NCBI RefSeq assembly: GCF_002099425.1
Contig: NW_018344057.1
Location: 7,866,001-7,930,000 of the forward strand
Source: Phascolarctos cinereus
Lineage: Eukaryota; Chordata; Mammalia; Diprotodontia; Phascolarctidae
Direction: 5' to 3'
Length of the DNA: 64,000 nt
The notes below the pieces were generated by a model. The model was not told where the DNA came from and made no database searches. It worked only from the letters and a program-made list of their open reading frames with translations. The position numbers and the translations under genes are program-made. Positions 44,728-56,278 of this stretch are shown in pieces; the first letter of the stretch is position 1; every line of letters begins with the position of its first letter.

Positions 44728-45135
44728 GTGCAAACTAGTTCACTTAGCCAGCTATATCCAGCTGCACCTAGATCCCAAAGCATTCTCTACCTTCACATCC
44801 CATGTAGTCATCCACTCAGGTCATCTTTCCATTTGCCTGCCAACACACATGTACTTCCTCTAATACCTGCTTCCCATTCTTACTCTGGGCTCAGTAATCA
44901 AATAAATTATACTATTACTTCTGGAAATCGTGTGTCATCTGACTGCACTATACACCAACTTACTATCCCCAAGACTCTTCAGATCAAAATTCTCTTCCTT
45001 GGACACCAGTCTCATATATACGTGTCTCCCCCTATTAGATTATAAGCCCCTTGACAGAAGGAAATCTCTGTGTTTGTATCCTCAGTGCTTAGCAAAGCAC
45101 CTAGAATATAGTATATTCTTAAGAAGTACTTTTTA
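44728..45135 (+). mobile_element. L2 LINE 3' end
   Basis: 'tagcaaagcacctagaatatagtatattc' and 'cctattagattataagccccttgacagaagg' are the L2 terminus. The upstream part is weaker. Confidence 0.6.
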
Positions 45136-45169
45136 ACCTATTAATTCATTTATTAATTCATCCATTCAT

Positions 45170-45355
45170 TCATTAGACATAGAAAGGACCTTTGAGGTCA
45201 TCTTGTCCAACACGCCATCTCCTCACCCTTACTATCACTCAGCTGAGAAAATTGAGTGAAGGTTAAGTGACTTGCCCAAAGTTACACAAATAGTAAATGG
45301 CAAAACAGAACTCGGGTCCCCTAACTCTAAACTCTTAGTTACAGCTCTCTGCCCT
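45170..45355 (-). mobile_element. Old CORE-SINE, antisense
   Basis: 'aaggacctttgaggtcatcttgtccaac', 'gaaggttaagtgacttgcccaaagttacac', 'aactcgggtcccctaactc'. Confidence 0.7.
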
Positions 45356-45399
45356 GTGACAAGTAGTAAGAGTAGAAGTTGAGTGATGCTGCTCATTTG

Positions 45400-45575
45400 T
45401 GGCCACCTGTATGGTACAATTGACCTAGAAGTCAGAACACCTACATTCTAGTCCTGCGACTGTGGGCAAATCATTTCACTTTAGTGTGCCTTAGTTTTCT
45501 TATTTATAAAATAAAGGGTTACAACTATGTTATCCCTAAGATCCCTCCTAGTCTAAAGTTTTATGATTCTTTGAT
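45400..45575 (+). mobile_element. MIR-type SINE
   Basis: 'acaattgacctagaagtcagaacacctacattctagtcc', 'gactgtgggcaaatcatttcac', 'aagatccctcctagtctaaag'. Confidence 0.7.
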
Positions 45576-46319
45576 TTCCTCTGAACTTTATTCATTTTCA
45601 TGGCTCAATTCTGGACTGCTTTCAAATTTCTGCAGCATCAATCCTGTTTTTGAAGGATTTTTCTCCAGTCTGCCTTGCATTCTTTAGGGAAAGATTAGCT
45701 ACCCAAAATGCCAGTCCTAAGAAAGTCACTTAAAATCACGCCCAAATTTTCCACCTCCTTAGTAGAGGGTCTCTGACCAGTAGCTATCCCCAATGCTCTC
45801 CTCCTGGAGTAGTTTTAAAGCAATAGAAGTTGGGGACTGCTAATACTTCTTGGTATTTATCTATCCATATGGAAAATCTCAAGTCCTGCACCATCAAACA
45901 AACCAGAGACAAGCAGATGCATGCTTCAGTGGTATGAGTTAGCTTCATGTAACATTCCACAGCTAGACTTTAAGCTGTTTATTTTTCAGCTCTTTTGTGG
46001 TTTGACAGTACTGAGGTCACAAAAAGAAGTAGGACTTTGCTAGCCAAGTCTTAAGTACTGCAGAAAATGGTTTTGGTGGGTTACTGAAAGAAGCCCTTCC
46101 CTGTAAGCATTTCTAAGCCCAGTGCCCCATCCAAAATAGTTGAGACAATCTATTGGATTGCGATCAGAAGAACTTTAATGAATATGTCATGGTTAGCATT
46201 AGCTTGCGATATTAGCTTTTTGACGGTGGAAAAAAATCATTTAATCTCTCAGTGCCCCAGAAAAAGGCTCTACAGCAGATTAATTGCTAATCTACCCATC
46301 AGTCACAATGACAATAGCT
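45576..46319. other. No feature identified
   Basis: Unique-looking; no repeat assigned. Confidence 0.4.
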
Positions 46320-47305
46320 AGTATGTACATAATAGCTAGTATATACATTAGCACAAATTGAGATTTACAAAATGCTTCACAATTATCTTGTACCATCAGG
46401 GAGGGGCGAGAGATTGGGACCTTCTTCTCCCCACGGTTACAGACAGACAAAACTTGGGACAACCCCAATGCACAAAAAAGAAATACTCACAGAATGATTC
46501 TGACCAAGGGTAAATTTTTATGTAAATTTCACTGTATCCCCAAGTATCTGAAGATTTATTGAAAGGGTGCTCAAAAAGTTTGCTCTCTTCTTCTCTGTGT
46601 TGTCATGAACATGCTATCTATGTCCACCTGAAGGACACTCTGGGCAGAGGTCCCTTAAAGCTCTGTTTGATTTCCTCTCCTCTTCCACTCCACTGTTTTG
46701 CACTGTCCAGAATGCCATCAGCAGGAAACTCATCATCATGGAGACTGCTTCAGCTTTGCTACTCACACCTCAACAGTACCTCTAGTTCCTTCTGCTCTTC
46801 TGACTGGAGGGCAGAGCCAAAAAAATCCTCCCATATCTCCTTTGATAGGGGATTCAAAATCCCAGGCATCTCTTCATTTGTCTCTAGTTTATCTGCTTGG
46901 TTTCAACTCCACCACCACCATCATCATCATCATCATCATGCCCTGGGGCACCCCTCCCCAAGCTTTTCAGCTTCTTTTTGTGTACTGTCTTCCCCCATTA
47001 GACTGTAAATTCCTTAAGGGCAGGAACTCTTTTTCTGTATTTGTACACTCAGTGCTTAGCAAAGTGCCTGGCATATGGTAATCATTTAAAATATATTTAT
47101 CATATCATATTTATCCTTATGACAACCCTGAGAGTCAAATGCTATTATTACCCCCCTTTTTACAGAAGAAGGAACTGAGGCAGAGAGAAGCTAAATGACT
47201 TGCCCAGGGTCACACAGCAAATAAGTATCTGAAGGTGGATTTGAACTCAGGTCTTCTTAATTCCAGTTGCAGAGTTCTATCTGCTATATCACGTAGTTGC
47301 CTCTA
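46320..47305 (-). mobile_element. CORE-SINE (MIR3-like), antisense, split by a ~0.7-kb insertion
   Basis: Left part at 46340-46400 ('gagatttacaaaatgcttcacaattatc'), right part at about 47100-47305 ('tatccttatgacaaccctgagagtcaaatgctattatta', 'gacttgcccagggtcacacagc', 'tttgaactcaggtcttcttaattcc'). Joined, the two parts read as one continuous antisense SINE. Confidence 0.65.
46401..47098 (+). mobile_element. Insertion ending in an L2-like 3' terminus
   Basis: The last 140 bp ('agactgtaaattccttaagggcaggaactc', 'cagtgcttagcaaagtgcctggcatatggtaatc') are an L2 terminus. The preceding ~550 bp, with CAC/CAT simple units near 46906-46938, are not clearly L2. The source of that part is unknown. Confidence 0.5.
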
Positions 47306-47342
47306 TTGATAGAATGACAGATTCAATAAAAATACTTGGGGG

Positions 47343-49395
47343 TTTTTATATATATTTTACTTAACTTGTTAAATATTTACCAATTAGATTTTTATAAAAG
47401 TTTATTCTAAACTTAAGAAATAAAACAAGCATTTCTATAACAAGAATAGAAAAAAAAGAGAATTGCACCCAAACTTCAGATCTATTATGTACAACTTGCT
47501 ATTCCTTTCAAATATACAACAAACTTATCACGTAACTTTCTTTTTTTGCCCTTCCTTCCAACACCCTCATCCTAGAGATGGATACCATTAGACACAAATG
47601 TATGTGTATGTGTATACACACACACACACACACACATATCAATTCCTCCTCTGGAGGCAGATAGCATCTTTTTTCATATGTTCTTTTGAGTTAATTTGGG
47701 TTTTTATAATAGTCAAAAGGACTTATTTGCTCAAATTCATTCTTAAAACAGTATTGTTGTTACAATATACAACATTCTCTTAATTCTGCTCATTTCATTC
47801 TTCATCATTTCCTGCAAGTCTTTCCATGTTTTTCTAAAATGATTGAGCTCATCATTTCTTATAGCAGAGTAACATTCCATCACAAATATACACCACAATT
47901 TGTTTAGCTTTTCCCTGTTGTTGGGCATCCCCACAAATTTCCAGTTCTTTGCCACCACCAAGAGAGCTGCTAAAAATATTTTAGAATATATAGGTTCTCT
48001 TCCTTTTTGCCTAATCTTGGGTAACAGACTAAACAGTGGTATTGCTGGGTCAAAAGGTATAGGCAGTTTAATAACTCTCTGGGCATAATTCCAGATTGCT
48101 CTCCAAAATGGTTTGATCAGCACGTAGATCCACCAACAATGAATTAAAGTCCTGATTGATCCACATCCTCTCCAACGTTTCTCACTTTCTTCCCATTCTA
48201 TTATTTTAGCTAATCTGATAGATGTAAAATTATTTCTTTGGGTTGTTTTAATTTGCATTAATCTAATCAATAATGATTTAGAGCATTTTTCCCATATGAC
48301 TATATCAGAAAACTGCCTGTTCATATCCTTTGACCATTTATCAATTGGAGAATGACTCATTTTCTTATAGATTTGACAAAGTTCTTTATAAATTTGAGGT
48401 ATGAGAACTTTATCTGAGGAATTGGCTATAAAATTTTTCCCCATTTTCTGCTTTCCTTCTGATCTTAGCTACATTTTTTTATTTATACAAAACTTTTAAT
48501 GTACTGTAATCAAAATTCTGTTTTATATCTCACAATGCTCTCTATCTCTTGTTTGTTCAAATATTGTTTACCTATACATAAGTCAAACAGGTAATATGTT
48601 TCATATTCTTCAAATTTTCTTGTAATATTTCCCTTTATATCTAGGTCATATATCTAGTTTGACCTTGTCTTGTTAAATGGTATAAGATATTGGTCTATGC
48701 CCAATTTCTGCCAGACAGCTTTCCAGCTTTCCCAATAATTTTTTACCAAATAATGAATTATTGTCCTGAAAACTTAAGTCTTTGAAGTTCATTTATGGAT
48801 TCTTCAGTTTCTTTTTCCAAGATAGGGTTATTTAATTATTCTAGTTCCTATTTTGTTAATCTGGGCAATTTATATTTTTGAAAATATTCATCCATTTCAC
48901 TGGTATTGTCAGCTTTACTGGCATATAGTTTGGCAAAATAACTCCAAATAATTGCTTTAATTTCATCTTCATTGGTGGTGTAATCACCATTTTCATTTTT
49001 GATACTAGTAATTTGGTTATCTTCTTTCCTTTTTTTAAATCAAATTAACCAATGGTTTATCTACTTCATTGATTTTTTTCATATAACCAGCTGCTAGTTT
49101 TATTTATTAGTTCAACAGTTTGTTTTTGTTTTTGTTTTTGTTTTTGTACTTTTAATTTTGATTTTCAGGATTTCCATTTTGGTGTTTAAATTGGGAATTT
49201 TTGATTTGTTATTTTTCTAGGCTTTTTTTTTTTACTTGCAAACCCAATTTACTGATCTACAATTTCTCTCTCTCTTATTGATATATGAATTTAGAAATAC
49301 AAATTTTCCCCTAAGTACTGCTTTGGCAGCATCCCATAAATTTTGGAATGTTGTCTCATTATCATTCCCTTTAATGAAATTATTGATTGTTTCTT
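47343..49395 (-). mobile_element. L1 3' part with internal RT deletion
   Basis: Minus-strand L1. The ORF2 linker region (49395-48800, reading GNNETTFQNLWDAAKAV and SSWLYEKINEVDKPLVNLI) is followed directly by the C-terminal domain (from about 48760, reading ENYWES-like blocks, to 47743), then a 3'UTR to about 47343. Compared with L1 in general, the whole catalytic RT block between linker and C-terminal domain is missing. An (AC)n run sits at 47618-47637 in the 3'UTR. Confidence 0.78.
47743..48444 (-). pseudogene. L1 ORF2 C-terminal domain, 233 open codons
   Basis: Continuous minus frame with clear similarity to human L1 ORF2p C-terminus: MGKNFIANSSDKVLIPQIYK, then CSKSLLIRLMQIKTTQR, RWRGCGSIRTLIHCWW, IPFDPAIPLFSLLPK and MECYSAIRNDELNHF. 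The human knuckle CX3CX7HX4C is reduced: the first Cys reads Arg and the last reads Tyr. An in-frame stop lies nine codons upstream of the first Met, so the frame is a remnant of ORF2, not a separate gene. Confidence 0.85.
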
Positions 49396-49611
49396 TCTGT
49401 TAATGTAAAGGGCTGGAACAGAATCTAATATGCTTCAGCTGAAGTAAAAAAGGCAAGGGTAACAGTCATGATTTCAGACAATACAAATGCAAAAATAGAC
49501 CTAATTAAAAGACATAATCAGGACAACTACTTCTTGCTAAATGGCACCATAAAAAATGAAGTTATATAAATACTAAGCAAATATTGACCAAATAGCATAG
49601 CATCCAAATTC
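49396..49611 (+). mobile_element. Inverted L1 endonuclease segment
   Basis: Plus-strand reading GWNRI, then VKKARVTVMISDNTNAKIDL and KRHNQDNYFLLNGTIKNEV, matches the human ORF2p endonuclease region (KKAGVAILVSDKTDFKPTKI, then GHYIMVKGSI). It abuts the opposite-strand ORF2 linker at 49395. It is therefore an inversion relative to the surrounding L1. Two internal stops. Confidence 0.75.
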
Positions 49612-50438
49612 TTTTTTAAAAAAAATAATATTTTATTTTTCCAATTACATGTAAAGACAAAATCTGACATTCATTTTTTAAAAAATTTGAGTTCTAAATT
49701 TGCTCCCTCCCTCCCATCTTCCCTTCCTAAGATGGTAAACAATTTTATATAGGTTATATATGTGCAATAATGTAAACCACATTTTTATATTAATCATGTT
49801 GTAAAAGAAGAGACAGACCAAAAGAAAAAAACACATAACAAATAAAGAAGGTGAAAATAGTATGATTTGATCTGAATTCAGACTTCATTAGTTTTTTTCT
49901 GGATATGAATAGCATTTTTCTTCCTCATGAGTTCTTTGAAACTGTCTTGGATCATTGTATTGCTGAGAATAGCCAAGTCATTAATAGCTGATCATCATAC
50001 AATGTTGCTATTACTGCCCACAGTGTTTTCCTGGTCCTGCTCACTTCACTTTGTATCAGTTCACTGTAAGTCTTTCCAGGTTTTTCTGAAATCTACCTGC
50101 TCATAATTTCTTATAGCAAACTAGTATTCCATCAATGTCAGATACAACAGCTTGGCAAGCCATTCCCCAATTGATGGGCATCTCCTGAATTTCCAATTTT
50201 TTTGCCTCCACAAAAATCTCTGCTACAAATATTTTTGTACAAGTAGGTCCTTTCCCCACTTTTAAAAATATCTTTGAGATACAAGCCCAGTAGTGGTATT
50301 GCTGGATCAAAAAAATCACAGTTAGGTTGCCCAGAATGGTTGGATCAGTTCACAACTTCACCGACAGCATATCAGTGTCCCAATTTTCCCACATCTGCCA
50401 ACATTTATTATTTTCCTTTTCTGTCATATTAGCCAATC
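49612..50438 (-). mobile_element. 5'-truncated L1 insertion with 13-bp target duplication
   Basis: The antisense L1 3' end begins with a T-run, then the 3'UTR ('tttttccaattacatgtaaagac', 'gagttctaaatttgctccctccc', 'aatagtatgatttgatctg'), then ORF2 C-terminus landmarks ('agcaaactagtattccatcaatg', 'ttccccaattgatgggcatc', 'agtagtggtattgctggatc', 'cccagaatggttggatcag'). AGCATCCAAATTC at 49599-49611 and 50439-50451 flanks it. It is the youngest L1 event in this cluster since it splits the endonuclease segment. Confidence 0.9.
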
Positions 50439-50451
50439 AGCATCCAAATTC

Positions 50452-51950
50452 ATTCTTAAAATTTTATTTATTTTTAGTTTTCAATACTCACTACCTTCCT
50501 TTATCCAGCCTCTCTTTCATCAAATCTATTTTGATCTATTTTCTCTCATCTCCTTCCTCTTCTACTTCCCTGTTAGGTAAAATAGATTTCTATACCTGAT
50601 TGGACAGGTACATATGTTTTTCTCCCTTTGAACCAATTTAGATGAGAATGAGGTTTGCATGTTGCCCAACCACCCCACTATTTTCCCCTCGACTATAAAA
50701 GCTCTTCCTTGTGTGCCTCTTTTATGTGAGATAATTTTCCCCATTCTATCTCATCCTTCCCCTCCTCTCCAGTGTATCTTCCTTTCTCACTCATCTATTT
50801 CATTAGATCATCCCAACATAATCAACTCACTGTCATGCCTTCTATCTATGTACAGTCTTTCTAGCTTCTCTCATAATGATAAAGTTCTTAGGAGTTACAT
50901 TTATCATCTTCCTATATAGGAATGTAAACAGTTTAATCTTATTGAGTCTCTTATGATTTCTCTTTCATGTTTACCCTTTTATGTTTTTCTTAGTCTTGTA
51001 TTTGAAAGTAAAATATTTTATTCAGTTCTGGTCTTTTCATCTGGAATGTTTGGAAGCCCTCTATTTCATTAAATATCCATTTCTCCCCTGAAGGATTGTA
51101 CTGTTTTGCTGGGCAGATTATTCATAGTTCTAATCCTAGTTCTTTTGCCTTCTGGAATGCCATACTCCAAGACCTCTGCTCCTTTAATATGGTAACTGTT
51201 AAATCTTGTGTGATCTTAACTGTGGCTCCATGCTATTTGAAGGGTTTCTTTCTGACTACCTTAAGCATTTTCTCTTTTGTCTGGGAGCTCTGGAATTTGG
51301 CTATGATATTCCTGAGAGTTTTCATTAAGGGATCTCTTTTAAGTGGTGATAAGTGGATTCTTTCCATTTCTGTTTTACCCTCTAGTTCTAAGGTTTGGGG
51401 GCAGTTTTCCTTTATAATCTCTTGAAATAAGATGTTAGACTTTTACTTTGATCACAGCTTTCAGATAGTCCAATAATTCTTAAATTTTCTCTTCTCAATC
51501 TGTTTTCCAGGGCAGTTGTTTTTCCAATGAGATATTTCACATTTTCTTCTACTTTTTTTTATTTTTTCAACTTTTTATTGTTTCTTGCCTGTTTAATAGA
51601 GTCATTAACTTCCACTTGCCAATTCTAGTTTTTAGGGAATTATTTTCTTCAGTGAGATTTTGGACCTTTTTTTTCTATTTAGCAAATTCTATTTTTAAAG
51701 TGTTATTTTTTTTCAGTATTTTTTGCCTCTTTTACCAAGCTATTAATTGTCCTGTATTAATTTTCTTCCTTTGCTCTCGTTGCTTTACCCAATTTTTCCT
51801 TTTAATTGAGTTTGAAAATCAAAGTCAGCACTTCCAGGAATTCTTGTTTGGCTTGCATCCAATTCACAGTTTTCTTTGAGACTTTGCTTGTAGCTGTGAA
51901 TCAATATACTTTTGTGTACGTGTTAATCACAGCATGCTAGGGATGTTCCA
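50452..51950 (-). mobile_element. L1 ORF1 and ORF1-ORF2 spacer
   Basis: Minus-strand order: coiled coil (about 51900-51480), ORF1 C-terminal domain (51470-51000), then a ~0.45-kb spacer part (50940-50480). The spacer includes a stretch reading RGTQGRAFIVEGK near 50700, also found in the L1 at 18640-18560. Frame broken. It is probably the upstream part of the same L1 as 47343-49395, since the order on the minus strand fits. Confidence 0.7.
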
Positions 51951-52194
51951 CCTTTTGCTTCTCTAAATTTTCCTTAGCATTCTTCAGCCTCTCTACCCTC
52001 AAATGGCAATTACTGATCTCTCATATTAATTCTTCTGGTTCTGGTCCTTGCTAGTACTTGTGGTAATAGATGGTGTTATTATAGAGGCAAACACAGGTTT
52101 GGGGGGGGGGATTCTCTTAATTTAACTTTTTCAAAAACATTTTTTCTTATTTAATATAATGGTTTCCTCCTTGGACATTTTTTATTAGTGATTC
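51951..52194. other. No feature identified
   Basis: Short AT-rich interval with a (G)10 run near 52100; possibly more L1 5' sequence. Confidence 0.35.
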
Positions 52195-53950
52195 CAGGAT
52201 ATCATGTATTCACTTTAAGAAAAGGAAGGATTGCAAAAGAAGGTGGTCTAGCCATACCAGACCTCAGACTGCATTATAAAGTGATAATTATCAAAAACAA
52301 TCTAATACTGGCTAAGAAATAGAGTGGTGGGCCAGTGGAACAGATTAGGTACAAATTACATCACAGTAAATGACCATAGTAATCTAGTATATGATAAACC
52401 AGAAGATCCAAGCTTTTGGAACAAAAATTCATTATTTAGGGGCAGCTAGGTGGCGCAGTGGATAGAGCACTGGTCCTGGAGTCAGGAGGACCTGAATTCA
52501 AATCTGGCCTCAGATACATAACATTTACTAGCTGTGTGACCCTGGGCAAGTCACTTAACCTCATTGCCTAGCCAAAAACAAAAAGCAAGAACTAAAAAAA
52601 ACGCCTCATTATTTGAAAAAACTGCTGGAAAAACTGGAAAACAGTATGGCAAAACCTAGGTACAGACCAACATCTTAACACCACATACAGGTCAAAATGG
52701 GTACATGACTTACACATAAAGGGTGATACCATAAGCAAATTAAGGTAGTATGGAATAGTTTATCTGTCAGATTTATGGATAAGGGAAGAATACAGGACCA
52801 AAGAAGATATAGAGAACATTACAAAATGTAAAATAGATAACTTTGATTATATAAATTTTTTTTTAAATTTTGAACCAAAATTATAATGGAAACAAAACTA
52901 GAGGAGGGGTTGCAACAAGTATATCTGATAAAGGCTCATTTCTCAAGTATATAGAGAACTAAATCAAATTTGTAAAAATACAAGTCATTCCCCAATTGAT
53001 AAATGGTCAAAGGATATGAACAGACTGTTTTCAGACAAAGAAATAAAAACTATAGTCATACGAAAAAAAATGCTCTAAATCACTATTGATCAGAGAACTG
53101 CAAATTAAAATAACTTTGAGGTACCACTTCACACTTAGCAGAGTGGCTAATATGACAAAAAAAAAAGGAAAATGTTGGATATTGGAGGGGATGTGAGAAA
53201 ACTGGGACACTAATGCACTGTTGGTGGAGTTATGAATTGATATCACCATTCTGGAGAGCAATTTGGAACTATGCCCAAAGGCTATAAAACCGTGCATACC
53301 CTTTGATCCAGCAGTACCACCACTAGATCTATATATCGACATCCAAAAAAGGGAAAAGGACCTATTTGTACAAAAATATTTATAGGAGCTCTTTGTGGTG
53401 GCTAAGAATTAGAAATCAAAGGATGCCTATCAATTGGGGAATGGCTAAACAAGCTGTGGTATATGATTATAATGGAATATATATTGTGTGTTATGAGAAA
53501 TGACAAGCAGGATGATTTCAGAAAAAGCTGGAAAGACTTACATGAACTGATGCATAGTGAAGTGAACAGAACCACGACAGTGTATACAGTAACAGCAATA
53601 TTGTTTGACAAACTGTGAATGACTTACCTATTCTCAGCAATACAATGATCTAAAATAATTCCAAAGGACAAATGATGAAGCATACCACGTGCCCTCCGAG
53701 AAATAACTGATATTGATGGAATACAGACTGAAGCAAGCTATTTTTTACTTTCTTTTATTTTTTTCTTTTAATCAAGTCTTCTTGTACTAAATTACTAATA
53801 TGGAAATGTTTTACATAATTGCACATGTATAACTATATCTGATTGCTTACCATCTCAGGGAGTGAAGAGGGTCAGGAAGGAGAGAGAGAATTTGGAACTC
53901 AAAACTTTAAATAAAAATGTTAAATAATTTTTAAATTAAAAACAAAAAGG
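52195..53950 (+). mobile_element. L1 3' end in sense orientation (ORF2 C-terminal half and 3'UTR)
   Basis: Sense ORF2 from a 'KGGLAIPDLRLHYK'-like block (52230-52280) through 'cattccccaattgataaatggtcaaagg', 'ccctttgatccagcagtacc', 'cctatcaattggggaatggc' and 'gacttacatgaactgatgcatagtgaagtgaacag'. A 3'UTR then ends in an A-rich tail near 53900-53950. The frame has several stops. A SINE at 52438-52605 interrupts it. Confidence 0.85.
52438..52605 (+). mobile_element. Young tRNA-headed CORE-SINE in L1, with 9-bp target duplication
   Basis: GGGGCAGCTAGGTGGCGCAG start, complete CORE, A-rich tail. TCATTATTT at 52429-52437 and 52606-52614 flanks it. Confidence 0.93.
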
Positions 53951-54204
53951 GAGGATTTCAGTGGAAAATTTTTGTGCTGTTCAGTAGAAATTACAAGTGA
54001 AAATTCAGATTTCACCTCCAGGTTATAAAGAGTTTGAGGAGTGGGGAAAAGAGCAACCAGTTTTAGAAATAACTTCCAGAAATGTGAATCCCATAGAGAA
54101 AAATCAGATTTCAATTAAGTGAGGAAATAAGGGAACAGATCCTGAATGAAGAGGAGGGGGTTTTTTTCTTTTTGTTTTGTTTTTTAATAATGGAATGTGG
54201 ATTC

Positions 54205-54745
54205 CAAAGGAACCATCCTGGTGCAAGCCCTCTTTACCTTACATCTGGACTATTGCAATAGCCTACTGGTTGGTATGCCTGCCACAAGTTTCTTTTCATT
54301 GCAGTCCATCCTCCTTTCAGTTATCAAAGTGATCTTCCTAAAGAGCTGGTCTGACCATGTTACCTCTATTTTCAATAAACTCCAGCAGCTCCCTATCACC
54401 TCCAGGATCAAATAAAAAAATTTTCTCTTTGTCATTCAAAACCCTTCATAATTTGCCTCCTCCCCAACCTTTCCAGTCTCCTTACACATTATGCTCCATC
54501 CCATCCCTTACACGTTCTGTGATGTGATTCTGTCCTCCTTGCTGTTTCTCAAACAAGACACTTCTCCTCACTCAGGTATATTCACTGGGTACCTGAAATA
54601 TTCTCCTTCATCATCACCACCTCTTGGCTTCCATGGCTTTCTTCAAGTCCTAACTAAAATCCCACCTTCTACAAGAAGCCTTAATTTTCATGCCTTCCTT
54701 CTGTTGATGATACCAAATTTAACTTGTACATAACACTGATTGATT
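54205..54745 (+). mobile_element. L2 LINE 3' region
   Basis: 'acatctggactattgcaatagcctactggttgg', 'tccatcctcctttcagttatcaaagtgatcttcc', 'aaactccagcagctccctatcacctccaggatc', 'tgttt ctcaaacaagacacttctcc', 'cttcaagtcctaac'. Clear L2 order over 540 bp. Confidence 0.85.
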
Positions 54746-55389
54746 GATTGATTGGGGCAAATAGAGTCAGGATGAATAACAGTATGAGTGAATACAGGTA
54801 GCAGCAGCAGGATGAGTCTTATGCCTAGAGAAACACACCAAGATGGAAAAAATTAGAGGAGCAGAGAGTAGGGAATCGAGCTAGAAGGACGTGTTAATCA
54901 CAGGAGAAAGGAAACATTGAGTAAGCAGAGATGGTTAGAAAAGGGAGAGATAGTGAGTTGTCTTATACTTCCATTGGCAGGGTCTGGGAACCTCCTCCAA
55001 GGGCATTTGTTCCCTTAATTTCCTGTGTGCATTCATTGGAATAGTGCTGTGGAGGCGCACGGCTAGAATCCGAGAGATGATTTCCAGTCTAAGTCCCTCC
55101 AGATTCAAATCTTATGAACTTATGAATGAAAGACCAATAAGGTAAGTCATACCTGTCAAGTCTTTAAGACCAAGGGGCCCAGGAAAGAAAACTACGGCAG
55201 ATTCTATGGTGCCTCTGATACTGAAATACTAGGATAGATGGACCTTAATATCAGTATCTCTAAGCAGATAAGGGAAAATAATAATTATAGTAATAGCTAG
55301 TGTCACAAAGCACTTCATATACATTGTCTCAGAAAATAAAATGTAATAACAAAAGGAACTTCGCTCAAATTAATCTTCAAAAACAAACA
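54746..55389. other. Mixed; short SINE-like pieces
   Basis: (TTGA)n units near 54740-54755 and a weak MIR-like tail near 55060-55110. A possible MIR3 fragment sits at 55285-55330 ('gtcacaaagcacttcatatacattgtctc'). The rest is unassigned. Confidence 0.4.
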
Positions 55390-55566
55390 AATCTCTGCTC
55401 TTCATTCGACTTCACAATTTCAATTAATGGCATTCTCCCAATCTCTTGAGTTTAACACCTCAAACTATCTTTGACTCCTCCCTCTCCCTCACTTCTCACA
55501 ACCAATAAGTCACTGAGTCCTTTTTCATTCTGCCCTTGTAATATCTTCAAACTCATTCTCTTCTTA

Positions 55567-55616
<50 letters not shown>

Positions 55617-56278
55617 CACATCCCACCACCCACCATGGGCCCTCATGGCCTCTTCCCTACAGTACTGAAGCAATTTCATAATAAGACACCTTGTCTTTTC
55701 CTGTTTCAGTACCTCCTAAACACCCAGATAAATCTTTCTAATATACAATTCTGACAATGTAGCCCACCCTGTTAAAAAATCTTCAGTGCTTCCTCATTTT
55801 TTTTTTTTTACATAAAAGTCTAACTTTCTAAAGTTGACATTCAAGCACCTCCATGATCTCAGGTCAATACACCTTTCCAACTTTATCTCACACTATTCTT
55901 TTTCACATATTGGCTACTCCCGACAAATTTTCACCGTTTTCTGAATGGGTCCCACATTTTCCCAACTTCATATTTTACTTAAACTTTCCCATCCATTCCA
56001 TCTAGTGGATGAAGTCCCCCACCCATTTTCAAGACTTAGCTTCAAATATCATCTTTTTCATAAGTCTTTTCAGATGCTTTCACTCATAAGTGATATCTCC
56101 CTCTTCTGAACTCTCCTAGCATTTTCTTTTGTTCTTCTTCATAAAATATTTATTTTGTATATCATATCCCTTATTAAATTGTAAATACCTTGAGAATAGG
56201 GCCTATTTCTCATTCCCCTCTACTATAGTCAGTGCCAATCACACACAGTAGGTGCTTAATAAATATTTGCTAAACAGA
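55390..56278 (+). mobile_element. L2 LINE 3' region, ~890 bp
   Basis: Sense L2: 'caatttcaattaatggcattctcccaatc', 'ctatctttgactcctccctctccctcac', 'tgacattcaagcacctccatgatctc', 'gacttagcttcaaatatcatc', 'attgtaaataccttgagaataggg', 'acacacagtaggtgcttaataaatatttgctaaa'. An (AC)n run (55568-55615) interrupts it. Confidence 0.85.
55568..55615. repeat. (AC)n microsatellite, 48 bp
   Basis: 24 near-perfect AC units inside the L2. Confidence 0.98.

Noticed and set aside
46545-46580. Mariner-type terminal sequence ('ggtgctcaaaaagt')
   Set aside because: Too short, and no matching inverted end was found.
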